Below are positions 33,016 to 44,823 of a stretch of 64,000 nt of DNA, piece by piece. The notes beneath the pieces were generated by a model. It was given only the letters and a program-made list of their open reading frames with translations, was not told the DNA's origin and made no database searches. A program made the position numbers and the translations under genes. This stretch comes from Rotaria macrura (taxonomy: Eukaryota > Rotifera > Eurotatoria > Philodinida > Philodinidae). Location of the stretch: positions 62,001 to 126,000 of the forward strand of contig OENT01000218.1 of assembly GCA_900239685.1 (NCBI GenBank), written 5' to 3'. Position 1 is the stretch's first letter; each line of letters starts with the position of its first letter.

Positions 33016-35376
33016 TCATGGAAGATGTTCCCTTTTTTTTCTTCTGGCTTCAGATGGCCGTTGTTTAGTCTTGACTACTCGAAGTGAAACTGTATTATCA
33101 GTATTTTTATCAAGAGGTTGAACGTTGTTTCTCAGAAAATATTCCATGAAGAATTGCTCGAGACCTTTTCTAACCTCGCTGGACATGTACCAGTACATGT
33201 ATAACGTACACACATAATTGCAGTGATATAAGTCGAGAATGAGTTATCCGATGACACAGCCAACACTCAGACGAAGAAAATCTTTCTGAACACAACGGAT
33301 TAAATCCAAATAAAGTAGACCACAAATATTTAAGGCACTTTTCATTGTTTCATTTTCTCCATGAAAGATCATTTGATAATAGCATCCGAATAGTGCTTTC
33401 GACAGCTCTCATAGTGCAATACAAGACTGATGTGTAGTGATATATGAAAGACAATTTTTTTATTTGTTTACGAAGAGAATGGTTTTCTCCAGAGATCAAA
33501 AGTTTACGGCACTTTTGGACAAATCTCGAAAAGAATTTCAAATACACCTTTTTTTCTACCTGGTTTATACTTTTTATGGTATATTTTGTTTATTTGTTTA
33601 TCAAGCTAGCTATTCATGGGCAACCAGCTGACTGATACGTTTATTCGAGCTTAGATCGTGGCTTTACATTGTACTGGTTTAAATCAAGTCGAAAGCTCAA
33701 AACAGCTCAAAGTTTCTTGATATTGTGTACAAAATGCCATCAAGAAATACAAAGAACATGGTATATAAAATGATCTCAAGCGTTCAGATTGTCCAAAAAA
33801 AGAATTATTCGCTGCATACGTCATTTTAAACGATTAGTTAGAGGCAATTCTCGTCTTAGTGCAAAAAAAAAAGCTTCGGACTTAAACAAAAGCTTACCAA
33901 AACAAATCACACCAGAAACAATACACCGGTATCTGAAACGTTTTGGCTTTGGATACTGGTAAAAATAAAGTAGTAGTGGTTGAATGCTAAACATAGGCTG
34001 TGACCTGTTGCCTGGTGCACACAGCTGTCAAGCTGGACATGTGGCGATTGAAGAAATGTAAAATTTTCCGATTTATCGACGTTTTATGTTATGAAACAAA
34101 AGAATCTCTGCAAAATATGGCATTTGGAAAAGGAGACGCTTCTTCCTGAATGTTTGGAACAAACGAATACAGGTTGTGGCGCCATGATTGGATTCTGGAG
34201 TAGAATATCGTGCTTTGTCACAACAGCAGTCAAGATTAATATGGAAAATATTAATGGGCATTTATATTGTGATGTGTTACAACACGACTTGAAAAAATTC
34301 GTCACAAAAATGACTAACAAGACCAAGATGATTTTCCAACAAGATTTGACTCCCTGCCATACCTTCGATATCGTCAAGGAAAAAATTGCTAAATTGAAAT
34401 TAAATGTACTCGATTGATCTCCTAAAAGTCCAGACTTGAACCCCATAGAAATTTTATGGTCAATTTCGGACAAAAGACTGGGCTCAAAAGTAATTTATTC
34501 AAGACAACCCCTGGGGAATCGTCTCTGGAAGGAATGCAGCAACATTGATCAGGACGATTGACCTTCAGATTTCGCTACTCATCATTCTTGTAGTCCACTC
34601 TGAGAGATATCGAAAACCCTATTTGGATGCTATATTATCAAATGATCTTTCATGGAGAAAATAAAACAATGAAAAGTGCCTTACGCATTTTTGATCTACT
34701 TTAGATACCTTGGAAGCTGAACGGAAAACCCGATACAGCCAGTATAACTAGTCGAGGAAAGAACATACAACGAACTTGTTGGGCTAAATTTTCATGAGAC
34801 CCTTGAGCGATAGCACCACGAAGGCTTCTCACTGTACTCATTGTAGAAATCGACATCACTAGAATCGAACAGATACAGAAGACCAAAGGTCTCCATGCAT
34901 ATGTAATGAAGGTCATGTACGGCCTGCTTACCAGCACACGCACACCATCGACGATGTCACTAGTAACGATTACTGGCACTTCGAGATGTCGCATCATATT
35001 GATCGAAGGCTGAACAACATGAGAACGAAATGGGCGATACCGTGGTCGTATAAATTAGGTAATTGTGTTCAGTACAAGCAGCGTGACTCAGACTGTAGAC
35101 AACCAAGCCATTAACAAGTATACTTTCCAAAGAAATCGCTGACAAATGGATTTTAGTCAACACTTCACCAACCAGAAGATGATGGATACTTGAATTAAGC
35201 CAAAAACGATTCGTTTTAGCATATATCAAACTGTTTAGAGTAGATCCAACAATGCTGAAAATGAGCAGCGGCTTCGAAATTGTATAATTGAACAAGCGTG
35301 TAATAAGAAGAGCTGTTTCTATGCTTGCCATGGCAAAAATTGATATGATCGTCTTTGATTTCCTCTTTTCATGCAT
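33016..35376 (-). pseudogene. Rhodopsin-type GPCR pseudogene split by a Tc1-like element
   Basis: Right of the transposon (35376-34960, then 34997-34703, minus strand) are a TM1-like segment with GSTLN, a Cys-bearing TM3-like segment and CCSAFDQYDATSRS, the DRY-box equivalent. A frame change follows, then TM5 and TM6-like segments (PLVFCICSILVM; LVILAVSGFPFSF). The TM4 region appears to be missing. Left of the transposon (33310-33016) are TM7 and helix 8: CNYVCTLYMYWYMSSEVRKG, with a stop a few codons earlier, then a basic tail. The order fits one GPCR gene of the large bdelloid rhodopsin-like class, interrupted between TM6 and TM7. It is not functional. Ligand class cannot be told. Confidence 0.72.
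33313..34701 (+). mobile_element. Degenerate Tc1/mariner-type DNA transposon
   Basis: Inverted ends start AAGTAGA(C/T)CA and continue as AAGGCACTTTTCATTGTTT for about 100 bp on each side, flanked by TA at 33311-33312 and 34702-34703, the expected target duplication. Inside, plus-strand fragments match Tc1 transposase: GNSRLSAKKLASDLNKS and RYLKRFGFGYW from the DNA-binding half, GCGAMIGFWSRI, IFQQDLTPCHT around the second catalytic Asp, and SPKSPDLNPIEILWS with the final acidic residue. Frames are broken in several places, so it cannot make active transposase. It sits in the GPCR gene. Confidence 0.88.
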
Positions 35377-35399
35377 CTAAAAAGTAAACTCTTGAGATA

Positions 35400-36274
35400 T
35401 CATGATTGCGCTCGAATGGTTTTGTCTTTTTTCTTTCTCGTAGAAGAATTCAATTCTTTAAATAGAATTTCTTCTGAAACGTTGAAACGTAAGAATTGAT
35501 GGTATGTGACAAGGCATCAGTACCACTTCAGACATTCGAAGAAAAGGTCTGCTTTTGACGTACGTATGGTATCCTTGATTTCTACATAAAAAAGTCATCT
35601 GTATCTTTTGAAAAACATCCAGGTCGAGTACCGATGAGCTCATTAAATTTGATGTTTGTATGAATATCACTTGATGTCATCACCATCGAAATTATGTCAG
35701 AAAGGAAGTCGTACAAAACTGATGGTTGGTTTGTGTGTCGAGTTAGTATCAGTCAGCCACACAACACGTGCTAGATTAAGAAACGATCATGAATTTAGTT
35801 TAGTACAATATGAAATTTTGCTTTCAAAAAAGAATAAAATAATAACAATAATGAAAAAACCACTCTCTCGTAACAATCAATCAACCACTCACTGTCATAA
35901 TGAAACACGAGCGTGAAACACATGTAAGATATCTAAAGGAGGATTAGCTGTCTATAAATGGTGCATGCTGATCCTAACATTTCAACCCTCCCCTCTTATA
36001 GAAAAACTAAAGGAATATATTTGATGACAATAACTATTCTTATAATTAGTTGTTTAATTATAGTCATCAGATTTAACACAGATGTAAAGAAATGAATGAG
36101 TCACGTTGATGTTAAGATATTTAGTGCTATTTTCTCGTAATAATTTTCGACGGAAGCACGATTTGATAAACATTAAGAGTTTTTCTATGATAGATGCTTG
36201 ATTTTTAATCGAGCTTTCGTTTTGCAATGACCAATCTTTTGTGTGAAGGGTAAGTAGCCGTTGAATTAACCACA
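35400..36274. other. Stretch without recognised genes
   Basis: Short frames on both strands (for example 35656-35916 plus) have no recognisable family. The part next to 35376 could hold more of the GPCR remnant, but no transmembrane pattern was seen. Confidence 0.35.
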
Positions 36275-37499
36275 CCCATGTAACGTTTTTCGAGTCACAA
36301 TGCGTCTCTGAGCTTTTATGAACGATAGCACTCCACGTATCAGGACGCATCTAGAACGCAATATTTTCGGGGCAGCAGACACATCCAGAGTAACATGATG
36401 CGTCTATACTCTTTCAGTATCTTGACGTATCACAACTCGTTTGCATTTGAAGATACGTCAGGGCCCGTCACAAATGCAGCATTTTCAAGCGTGGGAGCGC
36501 ATCCTGAAGCAAAGGCGTCTAAGCTCGTCTGCATTCAAGATGCGTTAGAACGCGTTTACTGTCCCCCCCCCCCAAAAAAAAATATTAAAATTTCTCATTA
36601 CTCTGTGTTGCAATTGAGCCGACGCATCATATTAAACTATGATATAACCCCCGAATACCGTGAGCAACAGAGTGGTAATTTTTTGAGCGATAGTGTGAAT
36701 CAAAATATGAACCCATGGACAGTTCACTAGAAGCCGAACATAACTTGTGCTGAGTCATACATAGCTGGATATTGTGTATTATCTTCATGAATCACACGAA
36801 TTAATCGTTTTACAGTGCCTTTGATAAGTTTAAGAATACAGCTGTCGACTTATCTTGCTTTGTAAAATAAATATAGTTAGAATATTTATTTTAATGAAAC
36901 CTTGATAAGTCATTCTTTTTATCAATGAAACAACAGGGGAAAAATTCAAAATCTTGGTTACTGAAAAACTTAAGAAAAACAAATATATCTGTCTTTGAAG
37001 GGTATAAATGTACATATTTGCAGTATAATAATATTAATTAATATTTTTTCCATTAACATAAGGACACCATAAAACCTATTTTTATAGAAAATGAGAACGA
37101 TATATCACAAGACATAAAATTAAAAGAATCTTTTCTATATAGCTTTTGGTAACCGTTATACTGCAATCTTTTAACTCATCCATCGGAAATAGAGTGATTG
37201 ATCTGACAGCAAGAGTTTTTAAATTTACTTAATTATTTTTTAGAATATAATATTGATCGATATTTGTATTAAAATATTTAAAAAATCGTTTGTTTTCATT
37301 TTTTTTAAATAGTTAAGATGCGTTTTCTTTTCGCTCTTCTTAACTTTATAAAATAAGTTTTACTTCGAAGCATTGTTCATCATAATATAGAACAATAAAG
37401 ATAACTATACTAAACTCTGCATCAAATAACATTTTTGTGCAGTTTTTATTAAAAAAGCAATCGAAAGTAAAAACAGAATATGCATCTAAGCTACTTAGT

Positions 37500-39517
37500 C
37501 CCAGGCAAGCAAAAGACGGGTAAAAAGTCTAGTCGAATTTCTACTCATGACGGAGCGACCTGTCTCGTCTTTTTCTCAAAACCGACTGGAATATGACTAG
37601 TCTGCAATCATTAGAGTCTACATCTCACGTCATAAGTACATGGCAGATGGGCGTCATTCTGATGAATATGACTGGTCTTTTTCTCAAAACAGACTAGACT
37701 TGTTGTACTGTCCTGTTGTCCGTCCAAAAACGTGCTACCCTGGGAAAATCAGAGCATCAACCGCTTTGTATGTCGTCAGTGGTAGCTATATGTACTAGTT
37801 GCGTCCGGACTAGTCTAAATGATAGGAATATACTGCTGAATATTAGATTCGAACATGCAATCAATATATCACTTACCCATTGTTTAGCCGATTGAACTAT
37901 ATGATCGAGTTAATCATTTCTAGATATCAGTAGTCATCGAAAGATGCTATTTAATAGAATTTTACTCATAGTTACAATTGTTAATATGAATAAAAATTAC
38001 TTTCAAAGAATGAGAATTACTCAGACCAAATAAAATTATTTTAAATTTTATTTCGATGGGGTAAGAGCAATATTTTTCTCAGTTGCTATAAAAAGTGCAT
38101 GGAATCGATTTGTATTGAAAATAACTCATTGTCGTCAAATTGAAAAATAAATTAAAAATAGCTTTAAATTAATAGATATAATTTTTTTCGATAACAATCC
38201 AAGTTTATTTTTGATTTCAATTTTCGCAATCGAAATTTAAAGATAAATTGAATTTCTTTGGTTCAATTTATCATTATTAAAATCTATGTTACCAAGAATT
38301 CAGTTTAAGTTACATTAGTATTCGATACAAAACATTTCAGGTTTTATATATTTATTTTTTGAATTTATTTAATGCATTTTAATTTATTTTCCATGATGAA
38401 GATTGATAATTGTCGTTTAGAACTAAGTATTTTATTTCGTAATTTAATCTCATTCTTTTTTCGCTCCAATGTACTCAAGTATTTTTAGTATAGATAATCG
38501 CAAATTCGCTTTTATTCGTATACTGATTATAGTTATAGTAAAAATAAACTCAGATAAAATTTTGCATGCATGCTCAAATTCGATTGTAAATGGTTGCTAA
38601 TTTTCATGACCATATGATGTGAAAGAGCACGTTTAACCATCAGTCATAAAGAGAAAAAACTATTTCCTATTTAACTATATGATTTTACATAGTGGACTTG
38701 AAAAGATCTAAATATTAAGGGGCGGCATATATTTACACCATAAATTTTTATTTATCTTCTCAATAATTGTGAGTGTTGACCCTTACTTGAAACCTATAAC
38801 GGTATGATTACTACTCCAGCACCTACTTCATATCCTAAATTCTCTTGATTATGCACTAATCATACTAAAAAAGCATAAAGATACTAAAAAAACTTCCGTA
38901 TATTACTCGCTCTGTGGTCTAGTTCTATTGATAGTAGTCGAAATGAGAACTTCTGATAAATAAACCAAGAGAAATGGATCTTTTAAAAATCCAGGCTATT
39001 TTAGACTAAATTAGTCAGCACTTTGTCGGAAACGCAGTAGTAATGAAAATCATACAAAACAGTTCCAATTAGTCAGCATAATTATTAGAAGGCATTGCAG
39101 CCTAATTAAGACATTTCCAACTAGTTTTAATTATATTTCAGATAAACCACCGTCAGGCCGTTTGCTAGACAACCGCCATCGACGCTAGTCTTTGGCTAGC
39201 ATCTGCTTTGCCGCCTGAATATCCGTCAGGCATTATATACTGTCGGGTACCATGTTCGAACCCACCATTCTTCACCCTTACTTTCTCCTTTTTCTAATAT
39301 GCAGACTAATCAGAGATCATTAAGGAGACTAAGCGGACTAGACATGACGGGTATTACGAATTTTTCGACTACTCTAGACGTAGTTGCCAGACATTTTGTC
39401 TACAGGCAGCCCGTCTTGATGGGTAAGCTAGATGTTTCAGACGAGACCTGACAAGTAGTGTTGACGCTTCAGACTAGTCAAGTTGGGCGTCCTTCCTATT
39501 TTTTTGTTTGCCTGGGG
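37500..39517. mobile_element. 2.0-kb inverted-repeat element with AGACTAGTC-type terminal arrays
   Basis: CCCAGGCAAGCAAAA at the left pairs with TTTTTGTTTGCCTGGG at the right. Left (37500-37744) and right (about 39135-39517) arrays share copies of GACTAG, AGACGG, CGTCTT and complements. The centre is AT-rich with no coding sequence. A CCCTGGG at 37738-37744 could instead end a separate 245-bp element. Confidence 0.55.
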
Positions 39518-39963
39518 TACTACAGCGATAATGAAAATCCTAACGATAATGTCAAGATAACAATCCATCGTGTGAACAACAGAAAGTACTTCCGAGTTTA
39601 AGGATCCAGTAGCATACAGTTTTATTTATTGCATGATATTTTCAATAAAATCTTTTGAACAGAAATGCATTATCACAGAAATACTCATTTGATAATATCG
39701 ATCTGTTAAACCAAACCTTATTTGATTTAATCTTTAACACATAAACGAAGACCGAGTTTTACAATTCAAAAGAAAAAATATCATGAATATCATATACGTA
39801 TTCAATAAAACTAAATAAATTTCTTTGTTACTCAACTGAATCAATAAGGAACTTTTTTTACCGCAAAAAACAATTTCCAACAACGAAATATAACACTGAC
39901 TTTGCTACAGGGTAATTTAGTAGTTTAGCTAGAGCAAACTCCGTTTCACCCAAGCCTATTTTT

Positions 39964-40259
39964 CCCAGGTGAAAGCATACGGTACGTATACGGCTGTTTA
40001 CGGTCAAATACGGAGCGTATACGGCCGTAAACCTGGTCCATGATTTACGACCGTATTTTAACGCGAATACGGCCGTATCCGATCGATATACGATACAAAT
40101 ACGGCACAAGTATGGTGAGAATACGGTCGTAAATCATGGACCTGGTTTACGGTGGAATACGGTATTAATACGGTCGTTTATGGTGTAATTACGGCGTAGA
40201 AACGGCCGTTTACGGTGAAGTTACGGTAATTTACAGTGGACCGTAACCTTCCTCCTGGG
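39964..40259. mobile_element. 296-bp element with TACGG/CCGTA motif swarm
   Basis: CCCAGG and CCTGGG ends enclose dozens of TACGG, ACGGCCGT and CCGTA copies. A strong internal inverted repeat links 40020-40058 and 40118-40152 (shared core CCATGATTTACGACCG). No coding capacity. Confidence 0.7.
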
Positions 40260-40859
40260 TTGTTTAAATGCAGCTTTTGATGGCTATCATTCTTAGGCAT
40301 GCAACAAAATGAAAACTGGTTTGGAAGTTTTGGTGTTTTTTTGGAAATATAATCTTTTTGACGAATTTCAAAATGAAAACCTCAAAATCAAAAGTATTAG
40401 ATTTGGTGCATGTATGACTACTCTTCATTGACAATACCTACTATTTAACTTTGAATTCAGTTGTGTTTCGGAAATCAGTGTCATAAAGCGCGTTTTCGGC
40501 ATTTCATGACTTCACTCATACATCCATGAAACGCGTTTTATCCACTTCTTTGATTTTACTGCGTTTATTGGTTAGCAAATATATTACGTTTCCATCATGA
40601 TACACGATTTAACGCAAGAAAAGACAGATTGCGTTCACACGAGTTTTGAAATAAGAATTTAAGCGCGTTTGTATGTGTTTGCTCTGATTAACGCTGAAAA
40701 CTCTACGAAGTTCTTTAAACTCGTTTAAAAAGATAACAATTACAAACGGCTTTATCTGCGTTTTTATCATAACTCGATACCGAAACGTATCAGGACGCCA
40801 AAATTTGCAACATAAACGCATCTAACTGCGTCTAAAAATGCGTTTCGAGATTACATGGG

Positions 40860-41692
40860 ATGTGAGAGCACTTTTGCCAAATGAGTACTGTTGTATCTTT
40901 ACCTCAATATTATATTGATTCATGTTCTATTATGGTTCCCTAATTCTTTTTGTTTTTTCCAATTCTTATCAACTAAACAAGCCATTAAGAGACATTAATG
41001 TAGCAGTAATGAAAAATTCAATGTGAAGTGGGAAACAACACCCATCATAAGAAATAAAAAAGAGGTTTCTAACCAATAAATCTCTTGAAAGATAATTCTA
41101 AGAAAGTCATGATAAAGATTTGTCTTTTATTTTCTATTTTTAAGTATGTTCGAAATCTTTTAGAATATCGATTCAAAATTCAATTAGTAAAGACTCAAGT
41201 ACCCTTCGACTGAGTCAATTTATTTCATAGAGCTATTTTCTAAAGCTGCATATAACATACAACTGGTCGTTGAAGCATCTATTTTGTGGGTGTGACTGTG
41301 TGCGTGTGCGTGTGCGTGCGGATGAGGTAAGAGTGAGATGTATAGATGGCTAGGTATGAGGGTGACAACTATTTGTGTAATTAACTTTTTCTAGTCATGA
41401 AGTATAATAAGTTCTGAGATAAATTTTATTTACGTTGAATATAAAATTTGTTATTTCAATAGTGCTTGCAAAGAAGTATCATCGATTTGTGTATAAATAT
41501 CGTTTTGTTGTTACGAAAAGTAACGTGATTCTAATTGTATACTAACTACCTCAAGAGATCGGTGCTGACTGAAAGTGAAATACAGTTTGTTTTTTTAGTG
41601 ACGGAAGTATAGATTGTTATATTATATTTAATCCCACATAATATAATACAATAAAAGCTATGGAAAGAAAAATCGCAATCAAACATATGTAA
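40860..41692. other. Gene-poor stretch with a TGTGGG-like array
   Basis: No gene was recognised. At about 41285-41370 lies a TGTGGG/TGTGCG-rich hexamer-like tract. Confidence 0.4.
41285..41370. repeat. TGTGGG/TGTGCG-rich degenerate array
   Basis: A TG-rich tract beginning TGTGGGTGTGACTGTG and continuing with GTGTGCG repeats and GATGAGG-like variants. It resembles the arrays at 25430 and, inverted, at 17345 and 28668. Confidence 0.45.
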
Positions 41693-42381
41693 CTAATACA
41701 AATATCGAAATATTAGATAATAGTTTCCTCGCTTCCCACTAGCAAACTTATAATTACCGTACGATATTAGTATATGAAAATCTTTTACAATAAAACATTT
41801 TCGATAAAGTCTATCTTCATCTTGTGGTTTATTATCAACATCTTCAGTTTCGCCAAATAATTTACACATTTGATTATAAAACAGTTCTTGTTCTATTAAG
41901 TTTTTAAATAAATACTCCTCGCTTAAATCCAAATGTAAAATTTGACGATTTAAATCCTCCTCAATTACATTTTGATTCTTCAAATATCAGTTCATATCAC
42001 ATGAAAATTCAATAACGAGTAATTGAATAGCTTTTTCAATAGAGATTCGTTCAATATTTTCGCAGGTTTCTGAAACGGTTCGTTCACTTTCATTTACGAA
42101 CATATCATCTAGTTTTTCTCTATTTTCAAAATGCTTTTTATTTATCACTCTAATATGAAATCACCATAACTAGTCTCTTTAAGATTTTGTGATAAACGTT
42201 TATCTCTTTCCCAATCCATGTCTTCCAGCGATTCGACTTCGTTTGGATAAAGTCCATTTTTATTTATATATATGCCCGTCACATCCACTTCCAATATGCG
42301 CGGTACGGATTTCAATGAATATATTCCACGTTCAAATTTTTCTTTGATTGACATCATGTTATTCAAATCAGTTGTTGCCAT
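41693..42381 (-). pseudogene. Unrecognised gene or gene remnant
   Basis: From ATG at 42381 the minus strand reads an acidic, charged protein (MATTDLNNMMSIKEKFERG, then EVESLEDMDWERDKRLSQN) to a stop at 42145. In another frame, coding-like sequence continues (KKHFENREKLDDMF, NESERTVSETC). After an in-frame TGA it runs on through DLNRQILHLDLSEEYLFKNL to 41693. The continuity of charged, low-complexity-free protein suggests one gene broken by a frameshift and a stop, or an intron I did not resolve. I do not recognise the family. Confidence 0.4.
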
Positions 42382-43640
42382 CTTAAGTGTATGTTTTGTT
42401 ATATTATTAAAGTTTTACTTCAACAATAAGAATTTTCTGATGATTATCATCAAAAAAAGAAAAAGAAAAACCGTATTTTGGTAGAATTAGATCTATTTGT
42501 TCATATTTTAAAATTAAAATTTCACACAGCTTTTCATATCCACTAATATTAAAGCCAAACCGAATGTATTTCAATTAAAATTATGATTAATTTTTAATTA
42601 ATTGCTTCTTTTAAAAAGAATCAAATCAAACTTACGATAAGTATTCAATATATAAAAAGAACTTAGGATCGTTTATCAATCTAAATAATAAGACAAATGT
42701 TAGTTAAAACAAAACAAGCTGATAATGTATTCAGGATGAACATATGCATTTAAAAAAGCCAATCGTTAAATTATGAAAAATAATTAGCAAGAGATCAAAT
42801 AATAATTTTCTAGTTAGAACAGATGTGCTAAAATTTTCAAAAATCATCTGCATGATAGCACAAAGCTATTAATTGTTATTTTGATGATGTTACGTGGAGT
42901 ATCAATAATCAAATATTGACCTGAAAAAAAAACTTATGTCAATATTTACCACATTAATAATTAAGATAGATGACTGTGGCTTTGAAACGTTCTAAAATCA
43001 AGACGCACCCAACGTCTAAATCGTAAGTTACTCATATCTAATCTAGATGCCAGACAGTTGCATCGCCTTCCAAGAAATCGGTACAGTCATTCCGTAACTA
43101 TAACTTAGTAAGAGCTAAGAAGAATTTTTTCTGACGTCAGTATTGGCTAACAGAGAACAGGATGAGATAAACATAGAATGTAAGGAGAAGAAAGCAAAAA
43201 TAATATTTTTGGGCACTCGGTATTGACTCATAAGGAAAAAAAACCTTGCGAAGATTTTAAATATATTTTTTGGCTTAAAACGCATTTTGATGCTATTCGA
43301 TATCTCCGAAACATTTTTGGATGTTTGTTAACTATTTTTTGAGTGTAGAGAATAGAATGAGACCGATATAGAATTTCACGCGCAGACTGATAAAAACTAT
43401 TGTGTGTAGTTGATGTTGGTGTACTGAGAACAGAATGAGAAGAATATAGACTGTTTGGCGAAGGAAGGAAAACAAATTCTGTCTGGCCAATTTCGCTTTG
43501 AAGAGAACAGAGTAAAAGGGATATAGCTTCGTGGGTGCAGAGACAAAAAAGATATTTTTGTGCACCCCATGTTGATTGTGCAGAGAACAGAACGAGATAT
43601 GTATAGATAATATTATTCAACCTATTCGAAGGTGGGTAAT
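42382..43640. other. Gene-poor stretch
   Basis: AT-rich with no recognised gene. Around 43190-43620, AGAGAACAGAA-like segments recur four or five times at irregular spacing of about 75-110 bp, a degenerate repeat that also produces the open frames on the minus strand. Confidence 0.4.
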
Positions 43641-44009
43641 AAAGTGGTAAATTCCACTTTCGACGAGTTTTATTTTCACCGACTACAACTTCGCTGCATT
43701 CTATTTCCGCCGACTGAAAATTTTACCGACTGAATTCGAAAACGGAAATTACCAAATCAGATATGAACTATTCCAGATATAGAAGTTCACTCAAATTAAC
43801 TAGTTTATTGGGTTATGGATTGATTATCATTTGATTTGGTAAAAATCTGGCCTAGTAGCCTTCTGGGTTGATAGTATAGCCGAGTTGGTAAGCAAGTCAG
43901 TTGAACAGGTTGTCTGCTTTGAAAACAGGTGCCATCAGCATATGCTCGGGAATCTTAATTTGCAGCAAATTCAATTTGAAAAAAAAAAAGAATTTCTCAC
44001 AAAATCCAC

Positions 44010-44742
44010 AATTACAGCGGTATAGCGGTATACCGGTGTAGTGGTATACCGGTATATCGGTGGAGCAGTATAGCGGTGCAGCAGTATAGCGGTGTAGCGG
44101 TGTAGTCGTGTAGTGGTGTAGCGGTATACCGGTGTAGCGGTATACCGGTTTAGCGGTATACCGGTGTAGCGGTGTAGCGGTATCGGTGCAGGGGTGTAGC
44201 GGTATAGGTGCAGCGGTGTGGGGCTATACCCCCATATAGGGATGTGCGGTGTCGTTATACTGATTACCAGTGTCACCGAGGCACCGATGCACTAACACTG
44301 ACCCTCACTGACCTCAATTTAAGTCTAAAAGTATAATATTCTGCATGCAGATTGTGGTCAACAGAAATTAGGATCGAAGTCAGTGCTGCTACGCTGACCT
44401 CAGTTTCACCGTATTCACTGTCAGTATTACACCGTTCAGTGCAAAACCGCACATCCCTACCCCCATACTGCTACACCGCTACATCGCTATACGGCTACAT
44501 CGCTAAACGGCTACACCGCTACACGGCTACATCGCTACACGGCTACATCGCTACACGGCTACACGGCTACATCGCTACACCGCTACACCGCTAAACGGCG
44601 ACACCGCTACACGGCTACATCGCTACACCGCTACACCGCTATACCGCTACACCACTATACCGCTACACCACTATACCGCTACACCGCTATACCGCTATAC
44701 CGCTACACCGCTATATCGCTATACCGCTACACCGCTGTGATT
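44010..44742. repeat. Inverted pair of GCGGTATA/TACCGGTG minisatellites
   Basis: From 44014 to about 44220 the plus strand is built of variants of GTAGCGGTATACCGG in 8-16 bp steps. From about 44460 to 44738 the complementary units (CTACACCGCTATACCG) run in opposite orientation. The outer tips, AATTACAGCGGT and ACCGCTGTGATT, are inverted copies. Between the arrays, TAGGGATGTGCGGT at about 44236 pairs with ACCGCACATCCCTA at about 44459, giving a smaller element of about 225 bp at the centre. Confidence 0.85.
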
Positions 44743-44823
44743 ATCTGTTTGTATCGTAACTCAGTTTGGTTGAAGTTTGAATTGGCCGCAAATTCAAATT
44801 CCCCATGAAGTCGCCATCAGATA

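Larger units (their letters stand above)
36275..40859. mobile_element. Possible 4.6-kb composite element with CCCATGTAA ends
   Basis: CCCATGTAA at 36275 and TTACATGGG ending at 40859 are inverted copies. Each is next to several hundred bases rich in AACGC, TGCGTC and GATGCG motifs in both orientations (36275-36570 and 40480-40859). The interior is AT-rich and non-coding and carries two further inverted-repeat elements, at 37500-39517 and 39964-40259. The outer pairing is suggestive rather than proven because the perfect match is only 9 bp. Confidence 0.4.

Noticed and set aside
39858-40109. Minus-strand 83-codon frame
   Set aside because: Lies across the TACGG motif-swarm element and only translates its repeats.
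43971-44594. Frames encoding repeated RYTA or HRYT peptides
   Set aside because: Translations of the GCGGTATA minisatellite, not genes.
44010-44742. CRISPR-like array
   Set aside because: Units are degenerate, of variable step and inverted between halves, with no regular spacers; the genome is eukaryotic.
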